Made by a program: the position numbers and the translations under genes. The notes under the pieces were generated by a model, which saw only the letters and a program-made list of their open reading frames with translations, was not told the origin of the DNA and did no database searches. A stretch of 39,616 bases of DNA from JAYUJH01 sp043765375 (GTDB lineage: Bacteria > Pseudomonadota > Alphaproteobacteria > Rickettsiales > UBA998): contig JAYUJH010000015.1 in the NCBI GenBank assembly GCA_043765375.1, positions 1 to 39,616 on the forward strand, read 5' to 3'. The stretch's first letter is position 1; each line of letters opens with the position of its first letter. Below, piece after piece: positions 1 through 7,871 of this stretch.

Positions 1-612
1 GTTATTGCAATAAATTATATCACTTCCTCTAAAAACATTGCTAAATAACAAAGGATATAACTCATCAGATTCACCATATATAGTATCATCGCCGTCACCG
101 CCATAAATTGAATCACTGCCGTCACCGCCTTCAATATAATTACCACCTAAAGTTGAGTTGCCATAAACAGTGTCATGGCCTGATCCTGCGTAAATGCTGT
201 TATTTCCATTGCCAGAATAGATGAGGTCATTACCATCTTCGGTTCTGACAATATTATTTTCCAGCCCAGTGGTGGGTGTAGTGTCATCTCTTAAATCAAC
301 GGTATCATTGCCTGCTCCGCTATTGATGATGTTGCTACCATGTCTATCGGTGATGGAATCATTACCAAACCCACCGATTAGATAATCATCGCCGTAACCA
401 CCATTAATAATATTGTCGCCATCGCCACCAAAAATTAAATCATCGCCATTATTACCCATCAAACTATCATTGCCATCTTCGCCGTAAATGCTATCGTTAA
501 ATAGGCTGCCATATATAGTGTCATTACCTGCTCCAGCATCAACTATTGATGCAATGGTTAAGTTGAATGTTTCTGCTGCTGATGTTCCAAAAAATCTTTG
601 TGTTGCTGGCAT
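1..612 (-). CDS. RTX (hemolysin-type calcium-binding repeat) protein, 3' part outside window
   Basis: Reading the minus strand from an ATG at 612 gives 204 codons without a stop, open at the window edge, so the C-terminal part is missing. After about 25 residues the protein is a run of glycine- and aspartate-rich nonapeptides of the GGxGxDxUx type, e.g. GAGNDTIYG, GEDGNDSLMG, GGDGDDTIYG. In the RTX family these bind Ca2+ and fold as a parallel beta roll after type I secretion. No enzymatic domain is visible in the part present and there is no Sec signal peptide, as expected for RTX proteins, whose signal is C-terminal. An AGGA Shine-Dalgarno lies about 7 nt before the ATG. The specific role (adhesin, S-layer, protease or toxin) cannot be judged. 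Confidence 0.85.
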   Translation of the reverse strand, partial: MPATQRFFGTSAAETFNLTIASIVDAGAGNDTIYGSLFNDSIYGEDGNDSLMGNNGDDLIFGGDGDNIINGGYGDDYLIGGFGNDSITDRHGSNIINSGAGNDTVDLRDDTTPTTGLENNIVRTEDGNDLIYSGNGNNSIYAGSGHDTVYGNSTLGGNYIEGGDGSDSIYGGDGDDTIYGESDELYPLLFSNVFRGSDIIYCNN

Positions 613-749
613 GTGATTTGTTCCTGTGTTAGATTATATAATTGCATCGTAAATTAGTGTTTAATTAACGATATTGCAATGATAAAATGTGGGTGATTTG
701 GTTTATGTTGTGAAATATCGTTTTAATGTGGATACTCAGACTCTTTAAT

Positions 750-800
750 ATGGATACCAGAGTTTATATGTTTTTTTGGGGGCTGGTATGACGAACACAA
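750..800. repeat. Repeat family A copy (GGATACCAG...CTGGTATGAC)
   Basis: This stretch, between the RTX gene and fliI, contains GGATACCAG and, 22 nt on, CTGGTATGAC, followed by GAACACAAAAA. The same ends and tail recur near 20.9, 21.4, 28.3, 31.4 and 39.5 kb. Its centre is T-rich and unlike the other copies. The remainder of the 254-nt gap shows no gene. Confidence 0.6.
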
Positions 801-866
801 AAAAATGCGTTAATATCCGAAATATCCGATGGCATAACAACCCATATATTTCACAACCCAAACATT

Positions 867-2210
867 TTACAAAGGCCAAGGGGTGATGTCCATAGCGGCG
901 GCTAGCTTCGCATAGCTTGCTTCAAGGTTGGTGTTTTCCTGCTTATTTTGTGATAAAAACTTCTCCAGCGGTTGAAAATAGTGAATGGCTCGGTCAACTT
1001 CGGCATCTGTGCCTTTGCGATAAGCCCCAAGGCGAACCATTTCCGCCATATCTTCATAAGTGGTGAGCATCTGCCGTGCCATCACAATCAGCGCATTTTC
1101 TGCACCATTATTGCAATCAGGCATGGTGCGTGAAACACTACGCAATATGTTAATTGCGGGGAATCTCCCACGCTCGGCAATCGCCCTATCCATCACGATG
1201 TGACCATCTAAAATCCCCCGCACACTATCAGCAATTGGTTCATTCGTATCATCGCCCTCAACTAGCACTGTGAAAAACCCCGTGATTGCGCCTTGTCCCT
1301 TCATACCAGTCCCCGCACGCTCCAGCAAACGGGGCAGTTCAGCGAATACTGTTGGCGTATAACCTTTGGTTGTTGGTGGTTCGCCTACGGATAAGCCAAT
1401 TTCCCGCTGCGCCATAGCAAAACGAGTGACGCTATCCATCAAGCATAGCACATTCTGCCCTGCATCACGGAAATATTCGCATAACGCCATAGTGAGATAA
1501 GCCGCTTCACGTCGCATCAAAGCTGCCTCGCTGGAGGTTGCTACAACTACAATGGAACGTTTCAAACCTTCCTCACCGAGATTATCCTCAATAAACTCTT
1601 GCACCTCACGCCCACGCTCGCCAATCAAACCAATCACATTGACATCTGCCTGCGAATATTTAGCAAGCATTGACATTAACACGGATTTCCCGACGCCAGA
1701 CCCTGCGAATATCCCCATTCTCTGACCACGGCAACAAGTGAGAAACGCATTTATCGCCCGCACCCCCATATCCATTTTGCCCCGCACCCGCTCCCGCATG
1801 TGAGATTGCATCGGAGTTCCCCGCACGAGATACGGCACGTTACCCATTGGCAATGCACCTTTGCCATCAATTGGTTCACCAAACGCATTTACCACTCGCC
1901 CAAGCCAACCAGCACATGGCATGATAGCGGCGGCGGCGTTATCCACAATAACCCTAGAGCCTTGACCAATTCCTTCTAATTGCTCAAATGGCATCAGCAA
2001 CGCCACCTCGCTTTGAAACCCAACCACCTCGGCTTTGATGAAATCATTAGCAAAATGTTCATGACGCTTGCGCTCAATCAGGCATCTATCACCCACTTTG
2101 AACACTGACCCAAGCCCTTTGCATGAAACAACTAGCCCTTTGACCGTATCCACTTTGCCATGAAACTGGGTTGAATTAACTTGCTTCAGCGCATCAAGAT
2201 ATTCCTGCAT
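867..2210 (-). CDS. fliI: Flagellum-specific ATPase FliI
   Basis: 447 aa, the normal length for FliI, the hexameric ATPase of the flagellar type III export gate that unloads chaperone-substrate complexes at the membrane. It has an F1-like N-terminal barrel (about 1-95), Walker A GSGVGKS near residues 170-176, Walker B LCLMDS near 256-261, and the strongly conserved ELPRLLERAG and GDDTNEPIAD stretches of the FliI/YscN family. The start ATG at 2210 has AGGTGAG just upstream. It lies 44 nt downstream of a LysR gene on the same strand, away from the other flagellar genes (fliO, fliP near 11-12 kb). A non-flagellar type III ATPase is possible in principle, but fliO and a FlhB-like gene in the window favour the flagellum. 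Confidence 0.93.
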   Translation of the reverse strand: MQEYLDALKQVNSTQFHGKVDTVKGLVVSCKGLGSVFKVGDRCLIERKRHEHFANDFIKAEVVGFQSEVALLMPFEQLEGIGQGSRVIVDNAAAAIMPCAGWLGRVVNAFGEPIDGKGALPMGNVPYLVRGTPMQSHMRERVRGKMDMGVRAINAFLTCCRGQRMGIFAGSGVGKSVLMSMLAKYSQADVNVIGLIGERGREVQEFIEDNLGEEGLKRSIVVVATSSEAALMRREAAYLTMALCEYFRDAGQNVLCLMDSVTRFAMAQREIGLSVGEPPTTKGYTPTVFAELPRLLERAGTGMKGQGAITGFFTVLVEGDDTNEPIADSVRGILDGHIVMDRAIAERGRFPAINILRSVSRTMPDCNNGAENALIVMARQMLTTYEDMAEMVRLGAYRKGTDAEVDRAIHYFQPLEKFLSQNKQENTNLEASYAKLAAAMDITPWPL

Positions 2211-2254
2211 TCTCTCACCTAAAACATCATCATATAATATTATTACATGATTTG

Positions 2255-3100
2255 CTAAATTAATTCTTTGATTATAAACTCCTCCAATGATTTAATCACC
2301 GAACTGTGGGATTGTTGTTTAAGCAAGCAAATATTAATATCATTTAACACAGGCAAACCCGAGCAGGTGATTGCATTTAATGTTGGGGGAATCATATTTC
2401 GTGGCAATAAAGAAAACCCAAGCCCCGCCTTAATCGCCTCTATCTTGCTGGAATAACTGGGTGATGTGAAAATTATTCGCCATTTAAGCCCCGCATTTTC
2501 TAACATTTCCAACGCATGAGAACGATAAACGCAAGGGGCAGGGGATAGCACCAGCGGAATTGGTTGGTTGTTGGCAATGAAGCTATCAATATAATTATCC
2601 GCTCCAACCCATTCCAATGTTTCTGTCCAAATATCCACACCATGAGGCAAATCATATTGTTGCATATTTTTTATCAACACAATATCAAACTCTGATTTTT
2701 TGAACCTCTCAAGCAAGTTTAGCGTTAAATCACACTCAATTTGGAGCTTAATGCGGGGGTGAATCTCATGAAAATCTCGCAATATATTATTAAGAAAAAC
2801 TACTGCAAAATCTTCAGGCAAGCCAAAGCGAATCTCGCCCTCCAATTCAGGTTCTTTGAAACGGTTAATTGCCTCATGTTGCAAATTAAGAATCTGTTTA
2901 GCGTAATTATTAAAAATCTCACCATCATTGGTGATTTCCAGCTTTTTCCCACGCTTAAATAATTTCACCCCCAGCATTTGTTCCAGATTAGCTATTTGTT
3001 GACTAACTGCTGATTGGGTGCGAAAAACTTTTTGCGCCGCTTGGGTGAAGCTCATAGTTTCCTTCACCGCAATGAAAATCTGTAATGTGATTATGTCCAT
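2255..3100 (-). CDS. LysR-family transcriptional regulator
   Basis: 281 aa. Residues 1-60 form the LysR winged helix-turn-helix, with the typical SFTQAAQKVFRTQSAVSQQI stretch followed by LEQMLGVKLFKRGKK. The rest matches the periplasmic-binding-like LysR effector domain (about 88-281). The protein most resembles regulators of the general LysR type with a short C-terminus; the ligand is unknown. It is divergent from the secreted-protein gene at 3286 across a 185-nt A+T-rich gap holding a 15-bp T-N11-A palindrome, so it may control that gene, itself, or both. It also lies just upstream of fliI on the same strand. Confidence 0.88.
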   Translation of the reverse strand: MDIITLQIFIAVKETMSFTQAAQKVFRTQSAVSQQIANLEQMLGVKLFKRGKKLEITNDGEIFNNYAKQILNLQHEAINRFKEPELEGEIRFGLPEDFAVVFLNNILRDFHEIHPRIKLQIECDLTLNLLERFKKSEFDIVLIKNMQQYDLPHGVDIWTETLEWVGADNYIDSFIANNQPIPLVLSPAPCVYRSHALEMLENAGLKWRIIFTSPSYSSKIEAIKAGLGFSLLPRNMIPPTLNAITCSGLPVLNDINICLLKQQSHSSVIKSLEEFIIKELI

Positions 3101-3209
3101 AAGGTAATTATATCCATCAAATTGACCAGTTCATAAGTTTATCTAATTCATTACATTAAAATTATTCGTTTTTCTAATATCATAAAATATTATAATAATC
3201 AATTATCAA

Positions 3210-3224
3210 ATTAGATTATCTAAT
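3210..3224. promoter_or_regulatory. Candidate LysR operator (T-N11-A palindrome)
   Basis: ATTAGATTATCTAAT is a perfect 7+1+7 palindrome that contains a T-N11-A spacing, the consensus shape of LysR-type binding sites. A further half site ATCTAAT is at 3141-3147. It lies between the divergent LysR gene and the gene at 3286. In such A+T-rich DNA a chance palindrome is possible. Confidence 0.4.
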
Positions 3225-3285
3225 AACTAAACATAATAATAGCAAAACACAATAAAATTAGAAATTGCTTTAACAAGGAATAAAT

Positions 3286-4002
3286 ATGAAAAAATTAATC
3301 ACAACCACCATCATCACCACAATATTATTTGGCTCGGCAGTGATGATTGCCCAAAATGCAGGTGCAAATAATGCTGGTGCAAATAATTCAAGGGGTTATA
3401 ATTCAGGTGCAAATAACGCAAATCAAGGCACATTAAAGCCGCAAAAATATTGTTCAGCAAATATTGCTTTGACTGAAAATGAGGTTATCAAGGCGCAACA
3501 AAAATGGGCGGAAAATATCATTGCAATTGGTAAATCAAGCAACCCAAAACCTCAAGCTAAAAAAGCGATTGATGAACTTTATGGCTTTGATAGAGGTAAA
3601 GTTTTGTTCAAGCCAACTTTGGCAAGTGTTGATCAATTTAGGGGTGATAAGCAGGAGGCATTATCTTATTTTGTTGGTGGAGAAAACAAGGAAGATGCTG
3701 GGTTTGCACTCTGCCAATTCACAGATATTAAGTTTGAAAATGAAGCGATTATCACCAATTGTGATACGGCAATTGCCATGGGTAATTATTTTTTCACCAC
3801 CATCAAAGGCGAAAAGATGAAAGTGGAATATAGCTTTGCTTATCAAAAAACTGCTCCAAACGAGGTGAAAATCATTTTGCATCATTCATCATTGCCATAT
3901 CTTCCTGTTGCGCCCATAGCTCAGCCAGTAGCTCAACCTGTGGCTCAACCTGCCAAGCCTCAGCCTAGCAACCAGCTTGTGCAACCAGCAAAACAATCAT
4001 GA
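3286..4002 (+). CDS. Exported hypothetical protein with Asn/Gly and Pro/Gln repeats
   Basis: 238 aa, not recognised. An N-terminal signal peptide is clear (MKK, then a hydrophobic run to about residue 22, MIAQNAGA), so the product is exported. The mature part starts with short repeats (AGANN three times in variants), has a soluble core of about 130 residues that includes CSANIALTENEV and a second Cys pair (CQFTD, NCDTA), and ends with PVAQ repeats and PAKP. Such a Pro/Gln tail is common in periplasmic or surface proteins. AAGGA precedes the ATG by 7 nt. The divergent LysR gene suggests conditional expression. Function unknown. Confidence 0.75.
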   Translation: MKKLITTTIITTILFGSAVMIAQNAGANNAGANNSRGYNSGANNANQGTLKPQKYCSANIALTENEVIKAQQKWAENIIAIGKSSNPKPQAKKAIDELYGFDRGKVLFKPTLASVDQFRGDKQEALSYFVGGENKEDAGFALCQFTDIKFENEAIITNCDTAIAMGNYFFTTIKGEKMKVEYSFAYQKTAPNEVKIILHHSSLPYLPVAPIAQPVAQPVAQPAKPQPSNQLVQPAKQS

Positions 4003-4037
4003 GAAATGATTTATTTGCAAAATATATTAGTTTTTAG

Positions 4038-4066
4038 TTGACAATTTACCTGTAAAACGACATATT
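4038..4066 (+). promoter_or_regulatory. Possible promoter upstream of tRNA-Glu
   Basis: TTGACA (4038-4043), 17-nt gap, CATATT (4061-4066). The -35 box is perfect but the -10 is weak and the tRNA starts more than 100 nt downstream, so a nearer promoter may be the real one. Confidence 0.3.
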
Positions 4067-4178
4067 GCATTTCACTTTGATTATTATGAATTGAGTTTTT
4101 GTGGTGTATGTATTCTAAATATATGAATTTTTAGATATATGTATTTTAATAAGCGTCACTAAAGCCTCATAACTTCAA

Positions 4179-4253
4179 GGCCCCTTCGTCTAACGGTTAG
4201 GACATCGCCCTTTCACGGCGGCAATACGGGTTCGAATCCCGTAGGGGTCACCA
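4179..4253 (+). tRNA. tRNA-Glu (anticodon TTC)
   Basis: A 75-nt cloverleaf including an encoded CCA. The acceptor stem GGCCCCT pairs with AGGGGTC, the anticodon loop CTTTCAC carries TTC at 4212-4214, and the T loop is TTCGAAT. The sequence closely matches bacterial tRNA-Glu. Its 3' end appears to have served as an integration site: the last ten bases recur at 4322-4331, and an integrase remnant lies 1.1 kb downstream. Confidence 0.97.
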
Positions 4254-4297
4254 TTTTCATTGATAAATCAATTTCAAAAATGGTTCGCTGTTTTTTT
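4251..4297 (+). terminator. Possible terminator after tRNA-Glu
   Basis: CCATTTT (4251-4257) pairs with AAAATGG (4277-4283), with an inner ATTGAT/ATCAAT pair, and a T7 run follows at 4291-4297. The stem is A+T-rich and the T run is 7 nt away, so this is weak. Confidence 0.25.
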
Positions 4298-4321
4298 GTT
4301 GGTGCATTAAAATGCGCTGTC

Positions 4322-4331
4322 GGGGTCACCA
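4322..4331 (+). repeat. Partial direct repeat of the tRNA-Glu 3' end (att remnant)
   Basis: GGGGTCACCA repeats the last ten bases of the tRNA gene (4244-4253). tRNA 3' ends are typical attB sites for P4-type integrases, and such repeats mark element ends. The two copies are only 78 bp apart, so this would be a leftover boundary rather than a whole element. Confidence 0.45.
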
Positions 4332-4447
4332 AAAGCACATGATAATAATGTCCAAAGCAATCCAATAACACTAAATATTCTGCGAGTTTAATGCTATTTG
4401 TTTAGGCGTGAATAACCAATAAGGTATAGTCATAGGGAAAATTAAAA

Positions 4448-5398
4448 ATGGAAAAAGAACAAAATAGACAATACTGGACTTATGCTCCGGGTGAAAATGC
4501 TTGGTGCTGGAACAATAAAACAGAAGACATTACAGGCTTAAAAGGTGATTTTGCACTTGGAATTATGGGAATGGGGTTTTTCAATAACGAAAAATATAAT
4601 TTTAATAATGAAAAAGAAATATTAGAAACATTGAAAACACCTGAGAATGATAATCCGTCAAAAACAGCAAATTTAATTTGGGATTTCTATAAAAATGTTG
4701 CGATTGGAGATGTGGTTTTTGCCCGCAATGGAAAAAGTAAGTTGTTATCACATGGCATCGTAAAATCAGATTATTATTTTACAGAAAAACGTAAAGAACA
4801 CAGACATGTGCACGACGTTGAATGGTATGAAATTGCAAGTGAAGATGGAGTTGACTTAGGTTATGAGCTTGGAAGATTTACATTTTCAAAAACAGGCAAG
4901 CACTTGGAAGCTCTAAAAGAACTATGTAACTTAGATGATTCAACATCATCTGAACGAAAAGTTAAAGATATTGTGAAAATTGAAAGTGATAAAAAAATCT
5001 CTGAAACTGAAAAAGAACGCCTTATAGCTACGCGTCTTGGTCAAGGCAAGTTCAAACAAGATGTAAGAAAAATTGAAAAAGGTGGGTGCCGTGTTACTGG
5101 TGTTGATGACATAGATTTTTTAATGGCAAGCCATATTAAACCGTGGTGCAAGTGCACTCATGAAGAAAGGCTTGATAAATATAATGGTTTATTATTATCT
5201 CCCCACATAGATAAATTATTTGATAGAGGATACATATCCTTTGAAGATAATGGTGATATGCTTGTTTCAGAAAAAGCAAATCAGGTTATTGGAATATGGA
5301 ATATACACATTAAAAATGTTGGAACATTTCATTCAAAGCAAAAAGAATATCTTAAATGGCATAGAGAAAAAGTTTATAACAAAAGAAATGAGTTATAA
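4448..5398 (+). CDS. HNH endonuclease with EVE-like N-terminal domain (putative modification-dependent restriction enzyme)
   Basis: 316 aa. The C-terminal half is an HNH_2-type nuclease: RLGQGKFKQDV near residue 196, CRVTG, SHIKPW with His229, NGLLLS with Asn246, and PHIDKLFDRG with His253, then GYISFEDNG. The N-terminal half (about 8-165) begins YWTYAPGENAWCW and includes GDVVFARNG, resembling EVE/PUA-like modules that read modified bases. This pairing is known in type IV, modification-dependent restriction proteins; that role here is inference. The gene ends a few bases before an integrase remnant and 0.4 kb before a restriction-modification pair, so it is part of the defence island next to tRNA-Glu. 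A GGGAAAA-like ribosome site precedes the ATG. Confidence 0.8.
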   Translation: MEKEQNRQYWTYAPGENAWCWNNKTEDITGLKGDFALGIMGMGFFNNEKYNFNNEKEILETLKTPENDNPSKTANLIWDFYKNVAIGDVVFARNGKSKLLSHGIVKSDYYFTEKRKEHRHVHDVEWYEIASEDGVDLGYELGRFTFSKTGKHLEALKELCNLDDSTSSERKVKDIVKIESDKKISETEKERLIATRLGQGKFKQDVRKIEKGGCRVTGVDDIDFLMASHIKPWCKCTHEERLDKYNGLLLSPHIDKLFDRGYISFEDNGDMLVSEKANQVIGIWNIHIKNVGTFHSKQKEYLKWHREKVYNKRNEL

Positions 5399-5400
5399 AA

Positions 5401-5641
5401 ATATCACCACCGCACACGGTTTTCGTTCCATCGCCTCAACAATTTTCAACGAAAACGGCTTCCGCCCTGATGAGTTTATTTAATGATTCCTATTATTATC
5501 TACTTATTCGCTGCTCTCATTCGTGGGTAATAGGAAATAAACGGCAATTAGCACATTGTGAGCGTGACCAAGTGCTTGGCAAGCTGTAACCATGCGGAAT
5601 GTCTCCATGAACGTGCAGAAATGATGCTAATTGCGGGGTGA
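5401..5641 (+). pseudogene. P4-type tyrosine recombinase (integrase), degraded C-terminal remnant
   Basis: Three pieces in three frames rebuild the tail of a P4-family integrase. First, ITTAHGFRSIASTIFNENGF (from 5401, the HGFR box II with catalytic His and Arg) ending in RPDEF. Second, RQLAHCERD (5542-5568). Third, NHAECLHERAEMM (5588-5626), ending at a stop at 5639-5641. The usual family order is HGFRxTAST, ERQLAH, NHAEYLEERRxMM. An insertion of about 58 bp with a 9-bp inverted repeat separates pieces one and two, and about one extra base separates two and three. The catalytic Tyr position in the third piece reads Cys (NHAEC instead of NHAEY). The N-terminal two thirds are gone, replaced by the HNH gene. 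It cannot be active. Confidence 0.8.
5487..5536. repeat. Palindromic insertion inside the integrase remnant
   Basis: TTCCTATTA (5487-5495) and TAATAGGAA (5528-5536) form a perfect 9-bp inverted repeat around 32 nt. It sits exactly where the integrase reading (…PDEF / RQLAH…) is interrupted, so it looks like a small inserted palindromic element rather than native sequence. Confidence 0.5.
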
Positions 5642-5740
5642 TTATCTGCAAAAACAAGGTTTGTTATAATTTTCAGTTCTAAGGAAAGTTCGGAAATTAC
5701 GGAAAGTTGTTATGCTAACTTGTAAAAGAAATGCGATTTT

Positions 5741-5769
5741 TTTACATATTAGCAAAAAATGTGTATATA
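5741..5769 (+). promoter_or_regulatory. Likely promoter of the restriction-modification genes
   Basis: TTTACA (5741-5746), 17 nt, TATATA (5764-5769), about 25 nt before the ATG at 5795, with AAGGA as ribosome site. Upstream, GGAAAGTT occurs twice (about 5681-5708), a possible operator. The short leader fits a transcript starting near 5776. Confidence 0.5.
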
Positions 5770-5794
5770 AAATGTGTTTTAGAAGGAAAGAATA

Positions 5795-7831
5795 ATGGCA
5801 CAATCAATAGAACCAAACATTGCAGATTTAGCTAATGGGTGGCTTAAATCATATAAGCTAGCATATAAATTAGAACAAGAACCAGTTAATGCTGAGATTG
5901 ACAAGGCTCTTTTTGACTATTTCACTAAAAATGGTGGTGCGGGTGCAAATAGACCAGATGCTAAAATATTGCTTCAAGATAAGAATTTAGATTTTTACCC
6001 TATTCTTATTGAATATAAAGGATATAAGGACAAACTCGTAAAGCTAGACAATAACGGGCAAGTTGAAAACAGAACGGATAAAAACGAATCTAATTTCAAG
6101 AATATCAACTCGTTTGCTGTCAATGGTGCTGTTCATTATGCAAACGCATTGTTACATCACACAAGCTACACCGATATTATCGCTATCGGAATGACTGGCT
6201 ACAAAAATGAATCAGGCAAAATCAAGCATGAAATAGGCGTTTATTATGTTTCTAAAAGCAATTTAGGTTCAGGGCAAAAAGTTGGTGAATACTCAGACTT
6301 TTCATTTTTAGCACCGAAAAATTTTGACGCTTTTATTGAAAAGGTAAAAACGCTTCAACTCTCACAATTTGAACTTGATAAGTTGAAAGAGCAAAGAGAA
6401 AGAGAAATTGACCAAAGTCTTGTTAAACTTAACAACGATATTTATCAAAATGAAAAGGGCTTGGGAGAAAATGACCGAGTTTATCTTGTTGCTGCGTCAA
6501 TTATTGCAACGCTTGGTATAGCAGGGAAAGTTGCACCACTTGAAAAATCAGACTTAAAATCTTCCACCGAAAATGGAAATAAAGACGGAGATATTATTGT
6601 AAGAAAAATCCAAGCCTTTTTGAAAGAAAAAGAAATACCGACAGAAAAGAGAGATTTCATATTAAGAACACTGCAAAACACACTAACCACAGAAAATATT
6701 AACAAAGTTGAAAATGGTGAAAGCCAATTAAAGAGAGTATTTGCCAAAATTGTAGATGATTTAGGGATTTACTATAAAATTGGCTTAACAACTGATTTTA
6801 CAGGAAAATTATTTAATGAAATGTATGGTTGGCTTGGGTTTTCTCAAGACAAATTGAATGATGTTGTGCTGACGCCCTCTTATGTAGCTTCTTTGTTAGT
6901 GAAATTAGCACGAGTAAATAAAGATTCTTATGTGTGGGATTTTGCTACAGGTTCAGCAGGATTATTAGTTGCTGCAATGAATGAAATGCTTAATGATGCC
7001 AAGAGCAATATTAACTCGCCCCAAGAGCTAACTCAAAAAGAAATTAAAATTAAAGCGCAGCAGTTGCTTGGATTAGAATTGCTCTCAAGCGTGTATATGT
7101 TGGCTATCCTTAATATGATATTGATGGGAGATGGTAGCTCAAATATCCTAAACATTGACTCAATGAAAGATTTTGACGGTAAATATGGTTATGGAAAAAC
7201 TGATAGTAACTTCCCCGCAGATGCTTTTATCTTAAACCCACCATATTCTGCACTAGGCAACGGAATGAACTTTGTGGAAAAAGCCTTGGGAATGATGAGC
7301 AAAGGATATGCAGCAATCATTATCCAAAATTCAGCGGGTTCTGGCAAAGCAAAGGATTATTGCAAAAGAATATTGGCAAAACACACACTTCAAGCTAGCA
7401 TCAAAATGCTAGTGGATATTTTTATCGGTAAATCCAGCGTGCAAACCAATATTTATGTATTTAAAGTGGGCGAAAAACATCATAAAGACGATATTGTGAA
7501 GTTTATTGATTTTTCTAATGATGGTTACACCAGAACCAACCGAAAGAAAGCAAGCAGTAACTTAAAAGATACTGACCAAGCAAAAGAACGCTACGATGAA
7601 GTGGTGAACTTGGTGCGTTTTGGTGCAAACAAACTCAATATTTTTACTCATAAAGAATATCATGAAGGAATGATTGACCCGAATAATGGCGCAGATTGGA
7701 ATCAATCCGCATCAATAGACACCAAACCCACTTTGCAAGATTTTAAGAAAACTGTGAGCGACTATTTAGCTTGGGAAATAAGCACTCTGTTAAAGAATCA
7801 AAGTTTAGAGGTAGATAATTTGGGAAAGTAA
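5795..7831 (+). CDS. BcgI-like type IIB/IIG restriction enzyme, fused nuclease-methyltransferase subunit
   Basis: 678 aa. The N-terminal domain carries a PD-(D/E)xK nuclease signature: RPD with Asp55 and IEYKG with Glu73-Tyr-Lys75. A helical linker (about 190-330) leads to an N6-adenine methyltransferase: motif I DFATGSAG at 382-389 and motif IV NPPY at 481-484. A nuclease fused to a HsdM-like methylase, followed by a separate specificity gene, is the layout of BcgI (BcgIA 637 aa plus BcgIB), so one protein both cuts and methylates and no hsdR is needed; none is seen. The last codons GGA AAG before TAA form a slippery heptamer that may lead into the next gene by -1 frameshifting. Base use is A+T-rich, in keeping with island DNA. 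Confidence 0.87.
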   Translation: MAQSIEPNIADLANGWLKSYKLAYKLEQEPVNAEIDKALFDYFTKNGGAGANRPDAKILLQDKNLDFYPILIEYKGYKDKLVKLDNNGQVENRTDKNESNFKNINSFAVNGAVHYANALLHHTSYTDIIAIGMTGYKNESGKIKHEIGVYYVSKSNLGSGQKVGEYSDFSFLAPKNFDAFIEKVKTLQLSQFELDKLKEQREREIDQSLVKLNNDIYQNEKGLGENDRVYLVAASIIATLGIAGKVAPLEKSDLKSSTENGNKDGDIIVRKIQAFLKEKEIPTEKRDFILRTLQNTLTTENINKVENGESQLKRVFAKIVDDLGIYYKIGLTTDFTGKLFNEMYGWLGFSQDKLNDVVLTPSYVASLLVKLARVNKDSYVWDFATGSAGLLVAAMNEMLNDAKSNINSPQELTQKEIKIKAQQLLGLELLSSVYMLAILNMILMGDGSSNILNIDSMKDFDGKYGYGKTDSNFPADAFILNPPYSALGNGMNFVEKALGMMSKGYAAIIIQNSAGSGKAKDYCKRILAKHTLQASIKMLVDIFIGKSSVQTNIYVFKVGEKHHKDDIVKFIDFSNDGYTRTNRKKASSNLKDTDQAKERYDEVVNLVRFGANKLNIFTHKEYHEGMIDPNNGADWNQSASIDTKPTLQDFKKTVSDYLAWEISTLLKNQSLEVDNLGK

Positions 7832-7871
7832 ATACCCCACTCAACGAAAAATTGAAAGATGTTGAGTGGGG
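7807..7871 (+). promoter_or_regulatory. Candidate programmed -1 ribosomal frameshift signal (dnaX-like)
   Basis: Four elements are visible. AGAGG, Shine-Dalgarno-like, at 7807-7811. The heptamer G GGA AAG (7822-7828), in zero frame as GGA-AAG and directly followed by the TAA stop at 7829. A 6-nt spacer. A perfect 11-bp stem, CCCCACTCAAC (7835-7845) with GTTGAGTGGGG (7861-7871), around a 15-nt loop. Slipping back one base reads GGG AAA GTA AAT ACC and goes straight into the specificity-subunit frame. The E. coli dnaX signal has the same order and nearly the same spacings. Alternatively the stem only controls start at the TTG in its loop. Confidence 0.6.

Noticed and set aside
5220..5483. 87-codon frame as an intact small gene
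   Set aside because: Its first half is a shadow of the HNH gene; only the last third carries the HGFR integrase motif, so it is annotated as a pseudogene remnant.
7835..7871. The hairpin as a transcription terminator between the restriction genes
   Set aside because: No T run follows the stem (GAGAGTTTAG), and termination here would cut off the S gene needed for DNA targeting.
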